Source: Sycobia sp. Sy_11 (lineage: Eukaryota; Arthropoda; Insecta; Hymenoptera; Epichrysomallidae). Taken from it: a DNA stretch of 64,000 nucleotides. The DNA lies in the NCBI GenBank assembly GCA_018907035.1, contig JACCIC010000053.1:2938001-3002000 (forward strand). The letters are read 5' to 3'. Positions 37,731-50,495 of the stretch are shown here, in pieces. The notes under the pieces were generated by a model. It worked only from the letters and a program-made list of their open reading frames with translations, searched no databases and was not told the DNA's origin. Made by a program: the position numbers and the translations under genes. Position 1 is the stretch's first letter; each line of letters begins with the position of its first letter.

Positions 37731-37960
37731 GATATATATATTGCCTCTGTTAACGCCGTATATTTCGCTTAATCTCCGCGAATATACGATAATATATATA
37801 TTTCTATCGGTGGCGAAGCACGCGATGCACGTTAACCATCTTATATCGATGGATCCACATCGAAATCCTGCGCCCGGATTATTTTTACATCTTCCTCTTT
37901 TACGCATCGTACGTCCGTCCGCTCCTGAAACGTATTATATTTCACGCACGCGTAATTAAC
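37341..37960. other. Small GC-richer island
   Basis: (GA)n at 37,438-37,454, G-rich 37,611-37,630, (AT)n at 37,692-37,728. Confidence 0.5.
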
Positions 37961-37986
37961 GTAAAATTTTGTTTTTTAAACCGGAA

Positions 37987-37988
37987 AC

Positions 37989-38021
<33 letters not shown>

Positions 38022-38032
38022 TATAATAATAA
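37987..38032. repeat. (AAT)n trinucleotide array
   Basis: About 14 units, slightly interrupted. Confidence 0.9.
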
Positions 38033-40380
38033 AAGAAAATAATAATAACGACTCTTAATAACTCGCGGGTAGAAATTAAAATAATTACGGAGCGCTGACT
38101 TCGTGGCAGAAGGAGTGTAAGCCGAGGGTAATGCGACTCTACAAATTATACTCAACTTTACTCGTGTAATGCACGTGTTGAACATAGGAGAATATTAAAT
38201 TTCCAGCATAAGTCAGGAGTCGCGCGCGACATTTATGCAAATGAATGCATAATTAATCTAGCTTGAGCGACGCGGTAAGGTAACGAGAACAAATGCGCTC
38301 TGGGCACTTAAAAATGCTCACGTAGGCCGCTTTAATTATCTGCGCAAGATAATTCTTTGGGGCTTGAGAGCGTTTTTCTCTGTTTTTTTTTTTTTAATTT
38401 TTTTTAATTTTTTTTTTTTTTTTATTATTTTCATAATTTAGCTTGCGTCGGTATATTCCAAGGGTTTTAAGGCACGTTGGAAGCATTTTTTCCCTTTTTT
38501 TCTCTTTCATAAAATACTTATAAAAAATATTCTGAAGCATCTTTATGATTGGAAGGCTTAAAATGCATTAAAATAAAATTTCAGTGGCACACTGAATAGA
38601 AGTAAATGAATAGAACATTTTTGTTAAAAATTACATAACGATGAAGGCTTACTTGAATCATACGAAATCATGATTTTTTTCAAACTTTTACACTGATAAA
38701 ACAAAACAAATTGTCAAAGAGAATATTCTAGGTATAAAAGATTTGTGTCATATCTATTATGGAACTTTATAAAATAAAAGAAGTTTTTCTTTATTTAAAT
38801 GAAAATAGTTATTTTTTTTTTAAGATTTTCTGTATGTATTTTACGTATTTTACTATATGTATCAATACGGTGCCTCCATCTTCGGGAATGTTTTCTATAG
38901 ACCGGAACTATGCGATCACGGTACTGGCACGCCCCGTGTCAATTCCTCACCCTCGCGGTAAGAAACGCTCTATGAGAAAGTTTAAATTGAAAGTAATGGG
39001 CAGCTCAGCAGGCGGAATAATTCGGTACTTTCGGAGATCGGGGAAGGCATTTGTACGTCGTGTTAAGCTCGTGCGATATAAATTGCCGAACGATCGGAAG
39101 CGGATACGCGCGCGTTAACGCTCCCGGTATAAGGCGACGACTGCGTTTATTAATTATACGTATATATTCGTTGCTGTTTAATTACGTGAGAGGAGTTGGC
39201 AAAATACGAACGAGACGGAGTACGTGCGAAAACAATTATTTTGCAAAACGAGGTTTTGTCTATAATCATAATATATACTATAAATCTAATGGCGTTGATA
39301 AAATTAGTTGTAAATAAACATGATCCAAAGTATAATGTAATGGGAAGTGATGAAAACTGAGATCTACATTCGTCAACAAAATGACTGTACAGTAATATTC
39401 CACGCATTTGATCGGGAAAGCGCGGCATTTAGTAAGATGTAAAATGGCAAGAAGGTATTTCTTTCGACGGATCTAATAAGAGACAGCTGTGCAATGATCC
39501 AGCTGCAGAAAGATCGGTATATTGATGGTTTGATTTCTTAATACACTATAGAGCCACTCAATAATAACAATTCGAGCCGCCAGATGTCGTTACCGTATTC
39601 GAACGAAGCTCGATGTCACCTGTAGAAACACATACTCCCTACGTGTCTCCGGTTAACGTTAGATTCTAGTCGGTGCTACCGATGATTTCCTCGTGTACGC
39701 GATACTTGCCAGATTCGTGTTAGATTTCCCAACGATTATCTAGGATCCATCTTGTATTATTTATCATTCTCACGGATCCACGCAGGCGATGTATGAAGGA
39801 AATACGCGTCTTCGATAATCGAAATATTAAACTAGGAAAATTGATGAAACGATTAAGTTTCCAAACTTCGATCAAGCCAGATTTCCTAAACTTTTCGCAA
39901 TGTTGAAAAGACCCAAATATCTTTTGGTCGGAATCTTAGATGAAGTCGAATTAAGGGCATGGCTAAGCTTTTCATCTTGAATATAGTTGCATTTCCTTAA
40001 CTTTATGTGTCTACTTGAATATTATTACTTATATTTTCATTCAGATAAAGGTGTAAATTTTATACGCATTATATATACTAATAGCCAATTAGATTTTCTG
40101 ATTAATATCTGCAGAAATTCTAACTAGGTATACCTAACGAAATCTAAGTTGGTTCCTTGACCGATATACCAAGAGAAATGTGACAAATCGGAACCCAAGA
40201 CCAGACAAGGTTTCCTCCCTTTATCCCCGACAATAAATAAGAAAGGGGAAATTGTCCTTAAATTTGATTAAAGAAAAAAAAAAAAATTTTCACAAACTAA
40301 AACCATCCCAAGGAAATTGCGCATTCCACGCTCAAACAATGCAAAAGCTTGAAAACCGCCCGACCGAAAGAATTCCTATA
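38033..40380. other. AT-rich non-coding stretch
   Basis: T-rich runs at 38,382-38,422; exon-like block at 38,825. The rest (39.4-40.3 kb) shows nothing recognisable. Confidence 0.5.
38825..38957 (+). CDS. Possible internal exon with strong acceptor and donor, unidentified
   Basis: An acceptor (nine T then AAG, ending 38,824) and a near-consensus donor GCG|GTAAGA (38,955-38,960) bracket 133 bases that are open in one frame. The frame reads TVPPSSGMFSIDRNYAITVL followed by ARPVSIPHPR near its 3' end. The frame continues open past the donor to 39,118 with a very basic tail (RRSGKAFVRRVKLVRYK). No family is recognised, and no partner exon is visible nearby. Confidence 0.2.
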
Positions 40381-40532
40381 ATACAATAGGACGATTCGCG
40401 ATTCGCCGCGCGCACGGCACATACGCGACCGGCAGTGGCACCGCGTCCCGCGGTTAAAGCGCAAATATAATTCCGCGAGCCTCTGCGCGGCGAACGTACA
40501 CCTATACACACACACACACACATACACCCACG

Positions 40533-40627
<95 letters not shown>

Positions 40628-40827
40628 GCACAGACGACCAAGCAGGAGTATTGAAAGTAATTAATATCCCCCTCTTTGCCGTGACGTTTATACGCGCGCC
40701 GGCCCCGGAAACAATGCGACTCTTCCCCCCTCCCTCTCCCGCCACCTCCCGCCATCCGCGTGTAACTTAATTAAGGCAACGGCGCGGAGCCGACCGCGGC
40801 TTTGCGGCTGTATGTGCAGCACCGCCC

Positions 40828-40868
<41 letters not shown>

Positions 40869-40909
40869 GCGTTCCTATATCCGCGACGGCGGCGGGGGGT
40901 GGGTGTGCG

Positions 40910-40940
<31 letters not shown>

Positions 40941-41580
40941 GAGAGAGAGAGCGCAATATTATCTAGTCCTGTATGCGGACTCCTCCGGCGCCGAGCCACC
41001 ACGGGAGCCGAAATGGCCCTGGCTGTAATTGTATTTGTTGCACGCGCCGACGCCGCGCAGCGCTATACCGCCTTTCGGAAAGATATACATAACCCCGACG
41101 AATGGCGCGTATTCCGCGCGCGAGGGCGGAGGGGGCGAGGACGCGGGAGGGCGAGAGGGAGAGAGAGGGGGAATATCCTCCGAGAAGGATGGGGGTGTAT
41201 ATGGAAGCGCCGACCGCGCAGAGAGAGAGAAAGCCCGACGGGCTGGGCGCGAGCGCCGAGCGCGGGGAGCGGAGCGCATAATGGCGTCAAAAACGAAATA
41301 ATAAGGAAAGCCGCGGGAGGAGGGGGGTGGGAAACGGCTCTGTTAAATTTTATTAAGGCCTCGCTCGTTTACTCTGGCTCTCGCCGCCACCCCCCCTCCC
41401 CCACCCACACCCACGGCTCTCTCGCTCCGCTGCTCGGATATTGGTCAGGTTGCAGGAGACACCCGGTGGCTTTGGATTAAGTTCATTGCAGATTCTTGGG
41501 ACGGGCAGGGACTGTCTATTTAGCCCCGTCGAATAATTGCTCAGGCCCGGCAGACGAGGGACGCGACCAGCTTAAAGCGT
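40381..41580. other. GC-rich island
   Basis: Long (CA)n then (TA)n, then (CT)n at 40,829-40,866 and (GA)n at 40,909-40,951, and a CpG-rich purine-rich part to 41,400. Confidence 0.6.
40506..40625. repeat. Compound (CA)n-(TA)n array, about 120 bp
   Basis: (CA)n with brief interruptions to 40,584, then about 20 TA units. Both parts are alternating purine-pyrimidine, which favours Z-DNA and cruciform structure. Confidence 0.95.
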
Positions 41581-41965
41581 TTGATATAATCGACCTGAGC
41601 GTTTGCATCAAAAATAATGCTTTTAGTGTATTTATAATACGTTCTCGCGGTTCCTAACTATATCAATTGGTAAGAATGTAATTTTTAAGGAAAGTCGAAT
41701 TAAAAATATCAATAAAAATAAATAATTTTGGACGTAGAGCGTCGCATGGAACCTCACAATTGCAGGTATTTATTTCTTAAGTATCGATTCCAGGGATCCA
41801 CGACAGTTAGTTCAATATATTACGTTGATGAAGAACAAGTCGCGAAAATTGATACGCAGGCATAATATCTATTCCAAAATTTTACAGCAATGTCGAATTG
41901 AATTCGTAATTTAAATTGTTAATTATGTATAAGAACAATAATAAGAGGATTAAAATTATTATAGC

Positions 41966-42026
41966 AGAATAATTAATTTAACGTCTTCTAATCAAATAGA
42001 CCAAACTGTAATTGTCACTAATGATT
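41966..42026 (+). repeat. Diverged direct repeat, copy A
   Basis: Matches 42,420-42,480 in the same orientation at 52 of 61 positions; the final 17 bases are identical (AATTGTCACTAATGATT). The copies are 454 bases apart. Confidence 0.7.
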
Positions 42027-42032
42027 TTTAGA

Positions 42033-42264
42033 CCACGCTAATTTAGTTTCATTTCAATTACATATAAATTAAATAATTCTTCTACATTTTCTAATGAAAA
42101 CATTTTTTTGGAATTAATAAATATTATTTAATTGTAATAATTTTTCGAACAATCAAAGACAATCGGTTCCTGAAAATGCTTGATTTATTATGAATTCTGA
42201 AAAATTATTTTTGAATTTTAAATTTCTATTTTTGAAAAATTAATCTTTTGCTAAATTAGTGTGG
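42033..42264. repeat. Inverted pair CCAC(G/A)CTAATTTAG between the direct repeats
   Basis: Arms at 42,033-42,046 and 42,251-42,264 match at 13 of 14 positions in inverted orientation, enclosing about 204 bases. A further inverted pair GGCACAGAAA / TTTCTGTGTC starts at 42,263. The arrangement is like a decayed miniature inverted-repeat element. Confidence 0.45.
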
Positions 42265-42419
42265 CACAGAAAAATTGAAATACGATTTATGACGACTCCA
42301 AGTGAAAATGTTTCTGTGTCATTGTAATCAGTCGTTGAACAACAAATAAGTATCACCAGTCTCATGATATTCTTAGAGAAACTATAAGCATATAATTCCA
42401 TTCCAATGTTAATTCAAGT

Positions 42420-42480
42420 AGAATAATGAATTTAATGCTTTGTAATCAAGTTGACCGAACTGCAATTGTCACTAATGATT
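42420..42480 (+). repeat. Diverged direct repeat, copy B
   Basis: Second copy of the repeat at 41,966-42,026. It could be flanking ends of a small decayed element or a segmental duplication. Confidence 0.7.
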
Positions 42481-43833
42481 AAAAGAATACAAACTTTTCA
42501 AATTGTACAAAATTTACATTCGAAAACAATTATACAATTCATGAAAAAATCGCCCATTTCCAGAAACTTGTTATCCTTAAATTGTTCGAAAAATTATTAT
42601 ACTCAATTTGTTTTATTATACTCGATTTGTTACGAAATATAATTATTTTCGTGTTTTGTCAAATTCGAATAATTTGTCTCGTTCTATTCGTCAGCGACAA
42701 TTATAATTTGGCTTAAAAATATTATAAAAATTGACAGAGATACGAATAAACGGCATAGGACGTATTGTGATATGAAGGGGCTTTCTCGATTTTTCGAATA
42801 GACTAAAAAAAAAAAAAAAATCGATTTCTCTCCCGAACCGAGCCGACGGCCGTCGCCGGCCTGCGATGCCCTCAGCCACCGCCTCGGATGAAGGTTCTAT
42901 GCTCTGAGCGAGACTCGCTGGGCACATTGAGCGTTTGAAAGCCGATTTTTGTAACGAGCGTTTCCGCTCCCTCATTTCGGTCCTATAATTACATAATTGT
43001 AAAATGTTTTTTAAGCGAAAAAAAGAACAAAAACCCGACTAATTATAATTGAAATCTATCGAAGAGCGATAGAATGCATTAGATTTATTTAAAATTAAAT
43101 TTATTTCCTTTCAGGTGGCCGGTTAAAGGATATAATATCTTGCAATGAGCGTTGAATATGCGATGGAGACTAAGACCATTGAGTTTGATGAAACTCAATC
43201 GAATCGACAAGTATGATAGATGCAGATGTAAACGAGAATACATCAAAAGCAGCCACCGAATCGGAAAATATTTGGTAACCTCGGAATTATGAAAACAACT
43301 CTCAACTACTGTGAAAGTACAGATGATAATTATCATACTAAGCACGGAATACATGACAATAAAATAGGTGGTCGTATGTACGTAGCCGCATTACAGAATC
43401 AGCACAAACAAAGTCTTGTCATACAGTAGCAATGATATTAAGCTGTAATTATAAAATTGTAAATCTTATTGGAGATTCGATGATTCCGTGTTTATTACGT
43501 TTAAAATTAGATAAGCTACAAAGTAATTAATTAAACTTTATATTTTCATAACTGAGAGTGGCTCGTTCATACCAATATTTATATTTTAACTTTTAACTTT
43601 TAAATGATTTCTTTTGCCCTGAAAAGGGGTCAAATTTAATATAGTGTTTCGAAACGTTGGAGAATAAACTAAAACCAATTTTATGCTATGATTATAAATC
43701 AATTTACCTAGATAACATGACCATGAGAAGCTAATAAATTATTATTTTGCGTATAAATGTTGTTATTCACCCATTGCTGATATATGATTTTTTCGATACT
43801 AAAAAATAGCGTAAACTTATGTATTTCAAATCT

Positions 43834-43908
43834 TTCTTGAATTATTATCTTATGCTGTCATTTAATTTAATTTCTTGAATTATTATCATTTTCTGTTATA
43901 TAATTTGT
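43834..43908 (+). repeat. Two-copy tandem duplication, 38-bp period
   Basis: TTCTTGAATTATTATC begins each copy (43,834 and 43,872). The remainder is diverged but alignable (TTATGCTGTCATTTAATTT versus ATTTTCTGTTATATAATTT). Confidence 0.55.
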
Positions 43909-45504
43909 CTAGTAAGTTAAAATAGTAGGCTTCAGGAACTTTCAATAGAAAGGAACTTTAAAACTGACAAGCTTGACAGAACAGTTAAAAAGAGATTGAC
44001 CATGCAAGTAAAAGTTTTAAATTTATTTAATTTGTTTTAGAGATATTTCTATCTATCAAAGATAAAAATCTTAATGATTTTCTGATATAAATGATATAAA
44101 TGAAATTCATATCCAGTCTCTGTCAGTGTAGTTTTATGAAAGAACGTTTGTAACAGATATATCGAAGGAAACAAAAGAAGATTTTTTTTTAATGTATGAG
44201 AAGCGCAATTGCAAGATTCAAAATTTCTAATCAGTAAAATAGCGATGGAAAGACAGAACTAAAATAAGTTTCCTTAGAATGAATGAATAAAAAATTAAAG
44301 AAACAAAGGTTCAACGGATTAAAATAACGATACAGCGCATAGTTAATACATTTTTTCGCCGGCTGGTTATGAGAACTGGTTCTTCAGTAACTGCATAATC
44401 AGTAATTAGATCGCAAACTGATAAAATGTAAAAAAAACATTACCATGATTTTAATTGAAAAATTTTACAAGAAATAAAGTAGTTGAAAATTTTTTATTAA
44501 TCTAGTGAAAGTTTTCCGAAAAACGTGTGGCATTCTTTGCATCCTCACTGTTTAGAAATATGAGAATAATACGAAACTTATCAGGCATTATATTCTTTTC
44601 GAAAATTAAAATTTTTTAAACTTGTACCGACTGTTACGATAGTATTAGTAAACTAACAGTCCAACTGTTTATAATCTTTATAATAACATATTGTTTATAA
44701 TCACCTCGGAGATAATAATAACAATAACCAAAATAAAAATATAATGCAATAAATAAACTATTGTTATTAGGTATCATCGTTTGCTAAAGTTGATGGTGGG
44801 GTTTAGTCAGATTATCCATTGATAAAAATATTACATTTATTATTTTTATTATTTTTTAGTGGTAGTCTTTACAGTTCATAAACAAGGATAGTGTGACTGT
44901 CATTATATTTATAATTATATTATTTCATTAAATCTGTGTGGCCGATAAAAATATTTGTTAGTATAATTTATTCTTATTTCTTAATTTATTTACCGCACAA
45001 AGAGTACATGGAATATTTTAAAAATTAATAAAACGTGAAAAATAGATTAATCGCAATTAGAAAATACATGTAAAAAATATATTATATTAAAAAAAAAAAA
45101 TTACCACAAACTATATATCAATTGAATAACATTGAAATTCAGAGCAGAATGTAAATTAATTCTACAATCAATTCAAATATATGTTTCTTCACCGTGCTTC
45201 TATACAACATCTTCGATCTACATACATGTTACGCTCTAATGTACGGCCCGCCGCGCACGTGTGAACTAATAATCGGAAAAGTCCAGGTATTAATAATTCC
45301 ATAAATTCCCTCAACCAGTTTCCAATGTAGCTGCAGTTACACATATACAGATACACTTTTGCACCTTGGCCAATTACCTTTTAATATATATACACACTGT
45401 ATTACGAGCTCAATCTATTCTGCCGATATATATCGCCGTACATGAATTCCATACTGTTAATTACACGATCGCGCCGGAACCACACACACACACAGACACG
45501 CACG

Positions 45505-45549
<45 letters not shown>

Positions 45550-45867
45550 TAATCAACACGAATCCGTATCCTTCTGTCTTTATTTTTTGTTTTGTTCGTT
45601 TTTTTCCCCTGGCACGGACTCGATTTTAATAGCGCGCGAAATTCGCTGGTAACCCGCGCGTTCCTTCCTATTATTTATCACCCACCGAGAGATATCGAGC
45701 GCGGCTATATTAATACGCGTTAATGCGCTCGCAAACGCGTTTGGCGCGGTAAAATTTACGCAAGACTATCGTCTTTCCGTATATGTCTATATATATATAG
45801 TATATACATGCACATATGTGGTCTATACTTATGCAACGATGCACAACGCAGACGCTATCACACAAAG

Positions 45868-45927
<60 letters not shown>

Positions 45928-45960
45928 TATCATAAATCAGTATACGAGCTTCAGTGCTGA

Positions 45961-46126
45961 GGGGGGGGGGGCGAGCCTCCAAAAAGCGAGTTGAAAAAAA
46001 AACGCGAAAGGAAAGACCGCCCCGGTGGTCGCAATTCCAACGCGTCCGTGAGAGGCGTTGATTTACAGGTGCCCCTCCGTTTTATATATATATATATCTA
46101 CAGCGCTGTATAGTAGCAGGAGTGTC

Positions 46127-46174
<48 letters not shown>

Positions 46175-47480
46175 TCTCTCTCGTATAGCCGTCATTGCGC
46201 ATAACTGCCTGATCAAAAGTAACGAGCGGGGGCATAAACAAAATTTATAGCCAATCACGGCGCGTACGCCCTGCCGCCGGTCCGCGCGTAACGCGTTCGC
46301 GTGTGCGCCGGCGCTCTTACGCACACACGCGCATATATACACGATACACGTACGATCGTACGCGCGATCAGCGGCTCTACGCGCGTGTAATTGTAGAAAT
46401 ACGCTGGAGCGCGCACGTGTGTAGCCGTATATCGAAGCGAGCGCGCGCGAGACATCGCGCAGTCACGAGCGTTACGCGTCTTCTTAGCCTCCCCCGCCCG
46501 CGTCACCGACAAGTTCCGCTTATTATCAGTCCCTCCCCACCCCCCCGCCGCCGTCCCTCCGCAATCCGACCGCGTCCTATATTGTGCCGCACCCAGCGGG
46601 ACGTCCCAATCGGCCCAGAGGCGACTAATAGCGGGGCTCGCCCGTCATTCGGCGAGGTGTCAACGGCCCGGCTGAGTGGGGCGATCGCTTTTACGAGGAC
46701 ACTTATTAATTGTCACCGCCGCCGCCTTTTACGACGGCATAAAACCTGCGTGGCCCGAACGAGCCTTTGAGTGCCGCGGCCCGCGCTCCACCCCCTCCCC
46801 CTGACGACGCACGCGTATAGGCGAACGAGTGATGCCGACGTACGCGGGCGCAACCACGCGTGCATAGGCACATACGCGCACACAGACGCATAAAGCTAGG
46901 TAAGAAGAATACAGGGCTGGACATCGCGGGGCGGACCTAGAGGGGGGAGAGGGAGGGTTTGGTAGGTGTCCCCGATGGATTACCGTCGCAGTGCCGTCTT
47001 CTTATAGCGAGGCGATCCTCTCTCGATCTCTCTGTTGCGCATGGAAAGGGGGGCCGCGCACGCGTGCAGGTCCGTCTTGCCTATGCGCGCCCCTGTACGT
47101 ACGCGAGGGAGAGAAAAGAAGGAGGGAATAGTCCGCATTATACGGTGAATATATATATATACACCGGTGGGACGAGGCGTCGGCGGCGGAGCTGGAGGGG
47201 TGAGGTGCCGAGGAGACGGAAGGGCCGCCGAGCGGCAGCCACTCACGCACGTCCGCTCGTCCCGTTGCATACCTGCAGGCGCCGCGGGGATTTCTCCGCG
47301 CTGAATTATTTTTCCGTCGTTCTCGCCGGGATTACGGTGGACGGCGGTGGTGCGCGTTGTTTACAGAACGTGGCGGGCAGCAGTGGGCGGCGAGGGGGTG
47401 GATGGGGCGGCGGAGAGGAGTCGCGCTACGGCCGCAGTAAAAATTAACGACGCGGAAATGGGGAAATTTCGCAGAGGTAT
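45961..47480. other. GC-rich island, CpG-dense
   Basis: G run at 45,960-45,971, (GA)n at 46,132-46,171, then the most CpG-dense DNA in the window (46,250-46,500 and 46,900-47,440). Frames on both strands have no recognised domain. A promoter or regulatory role is possible. Confidence 0.6.
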
Positions 47481-48312
47481 TCTCCGACGAACAATTGGGG
47501 TACAGTTGTTTATCGGAAGGTTCAGTAATTTCGAATGAATGTTATTTAGGACGAGTGTGTTCAAAAAAAAAAAAAAAAAACGAGAAAGGAAATTTGGAGA
47601 AAAGGCTTTTCGAAATAATATTTTTACGAGGCAAGAAGGTTTTCTGGATAATGCACCATTGATAGTAAACTAGTTTTTTACGCAATTATTTTGTGCGAAA
47701 TTAGATTTTATGAATAGAAAATAGAAATCTAGCTCTTTCCTGAACATTAATTTGGGTCGTACTAAAAAGGGACTTTAATAAAAATTAATTATTAAAACTC
47801 TATATGGCTAAATTTTCTTCTCGTTCTATCTCTCTTTCTCTATTATTTATAATGGCTTTTTAAAAAGATTTTTATATACTTTAATTTCGCTAATAACTTT
47901 ACTTTCCGCATTTAATTATTATTGCGTGTATGTACGCCTAGAAATCTTAATTTATCAATAAATCAATCTACTCATCTGTCTCTCTCGAGAACCGTCAGTA
48001 ATATGATAAATGTAATGATACCATTTACGAATTTAGTTATAAAGAACCAATTTGCCGTCGAACAAAATCTGAGCCTGTTTCACTGTTATTTTCCTGCATT
48101 CACTCACATTCTTTTCCCTGATCATGATAGATAAATAAATGATCACATAAATAAAATGTAAAAGAAAATCATACTCGCACTTATACGAGGATGAGTACAA
48201 TTCTAACCTAATATCGTGGCAATACAAATCCGCATAAGCGATCTCCTCGTCGCAGACGCACATCGGCCCGAGTATACGTTTTGTCGGACCAAAATAAAAT
48301 ACACTCCTTTAA

Positions 48313-48364
<52 letters not shown>

Positions 48365-48480
48365 CATATAGTACCAGAAATAAAAATAACCATTTTGGTC
48401 TGTGGCAATGCCGTCGTTGAAAGGGAGGGAGATAGGGGAAAAGACATCGTTCGGAACCGAAGGGGATACGCGAAGCGAGA
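47481..48480. other. AT-rich non-coding stretch
   Basis: A run at 47,563-47,580; (TA)n at 48,315-48,363. No gene recognised. Confidence 0.55.
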
Positions 48481-48564
48481 TTTTTCTTCCACCGTAATTT
48501 GTTTGCCCCTTTGCCTTTTCCCTCTTGTCGCGCTCGGCATACTTGACTAGACAATCCGCGTATA

Positions 48565-48644
<80 letters not shown>

Positions 48645-49010
48645 ATATTCCATTGGGACGACGCAAAAGACGGGCGCTCATCTGCACCAAGTTCTGGCCC
48701 AGGAGCGACGCGCCAACTTCCTCGGCTACGCGAGCGTCCGACGCGGCGCTCGATCATTCGACCATCGTCGCGAGGCGCGGGGGGGAGGGGCTCGATCTCT
48801 ATACGCGGCAAATTACGATCGTTTACCCGGTTACACAGCTCCCGTATGCGCCGCGTTGCTACGCCGACGAAGCGCGCAAGCAGCAACAGCGTTACGAGGG
48901 CCGCCCTCGCCTCGATCCCCAGCCCCCCTCGACTTTCTTATATTCTTTCTCTAGGCGATTTTCCCCCCTTTCCTCGTGCGCACACTCTCTTCTTTCGTTC
49001 TCCTTGCTCG

Positions 49011-49045
<35 letters not shown>

Positions 49046-49480
49046 CATCTCTGCCCGAGAGCCGGCTTTATTTTTACAGCGCCATTTAAAGCAATTTCTG
49101 ATTTCCTTTAATTCATTACAACGTCATTCGGCGTAGCCGCGTAATGCGTCGCCGGCGTCGTCCTCGTCGTCCCCAAGAATGGTCGGCACTTTTCATCAGT
49201 TAAATTGCGCCGGGGAGGACGTGTGTATACAGACACACACACACACACACACACACACCGCGTATATATAGAGCCGGTGGCGCGCGGAATGCCGAAGGCT
49301 CCGCTCGGGCTCGACGGCCGCCCGAGGGTCGAAAGAGGGACGTGGAAGAGCGGGCCTCGAGATATTAAAAACTTTGAATGTTTCGTGCGTGCGTGCGTGC
49401 GAGCTCGCGCCGCTGCTCCTTCGCCCCGAGGGCGGGAAAAAAATTTAAGCCGAGATATTTCAACGATGTTTATTGGGCGT
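48481..49480. other. GC-rich island
   Basis: Compound (CA)n-(TA)n at 48,567-48,642, CpG-rich core to 48,920, (CT)n at 49,014-49,041, (CA)n at 49,232-49,257. Confidence 0.6.
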
Positions 49481-50476
49481 GTCGGCCTGCGCGATTAAAT
49501 GAAACGCGAATAGATGAAAGAATGGAATCGCTAATTCGGAAAACACATCGCTTAGAATTTTTGCTCCGTACGGTTTTTCTCGAGATCGGGAAGAGGCGCG
49601 GGAGATGGCAATAAATAATTTTCACCTTTCCGTTTTATAGATCTTTTTTTTTTCTCGATTCATCTGTACCGATTCATTGACCGACGAGCAATGAAAGACC
49701 CCGTGAAAAGGATTAAGCCGATTTAATTCCGTGAGATCTTCGAGCTATAATGAATGCAGCTTGGCGTATGAGTAGCATATTGGAAAGGTAATAGATGCCT
49801 ATTTTTTTTGTTGAAGGGATAAAATTAAACCTTGATCTACCGTGATTTTAAGTACAAAAATATTACCGCATATTTAGCGGGCCAGTGAACAGCTACATTT
49901 TTCGACAGAAATTCTTCAATTATTATTGCTAAACGCCATGTTAAAAATTAATTTAACTAAATGATCATACTAAATGAATCTATAGATAAAATTTTTCATT
50001 AAAATGCAAAATTAATAATTTTCACCTTGAATCGGCTAGAAAGGCCATTATCAAAATTAATCATACATCGCGAGAGCGGCAAATTGTGTTTCTAAAAAAT
50101 TTTTTTCTAAATTAACCTTGGGAGAGTGATGTTCGAGGTTTTTTTTGGGAAATGTCAATTGTATGTTTTTAAAATGAAAGTACAAATCCTTGAGATGCTA
50201 AAAATATAACATACCTCAACTTCATCGCACCCCCCATTATCGTGCATTTGAAATTTACTTCTTACCCAGGAGCGTGAGTTGGGATGATTGAACAGTGCTT
50301 TACCAACGTTTATTTATGTTTTAATCGTACGAGCAGTTTCGCTAGATTCAATGAACTACGCTACGTTATGGACTTATTATTAGGTACAAAGTAAATCAAG
50401 AAACTTCAGTGTAAAAAACCTTCTAAAACGATAATAGGGACAAGAAACTTTATTACTAATATATATATTATATATC
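49481..50476. other. AT-rich flank beside the retrotransposon
   Basis: No gene or element recognised up to the retrotransposon tail. Confidence 0.5.
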
Positions 50477-50495
50477 TTTATTTATTTATTTATTT
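50477..50495 (-). repeat. Retrotransposon 3' tail, (AATA)n on the minus strand
   Basis: Five TTTA units on the plus strand, read as (TAAA)n on the minus strand. They sit exactly where a 3' tail should be for the decayed minus-strand retrotransposon. A short TA-rich stretch follows at 50,459-50,475. Confidence 0.6.

Larger units (their letters stand above)
41581..45960. other. Long AT-rich non-coding stretch
   Basis: Over 4 kb. Holds the direct and inverted repeats near 42.0-42.5 kb, the tandem 38-mer near 43.85 kb, an acceptor-like TTTCCTTTCAG at 43,114 with all three frames closed soon after, and (CA)n/(TA)n arrays at 45,480-45,548 and 45,870-45,926. Confidence 0.55.

Noticed and set aside
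43115..43360. Exon after the good acceptor TTTCCTTTCAG
   Set aside because: All three frames from the acceptor hit stops within about 50 bases; could only be untranslated sequence.
45366..45629. Open frame with His-Thr repeats
   Set aside because: Translation of the (CA)n array at 45,481-45,540.
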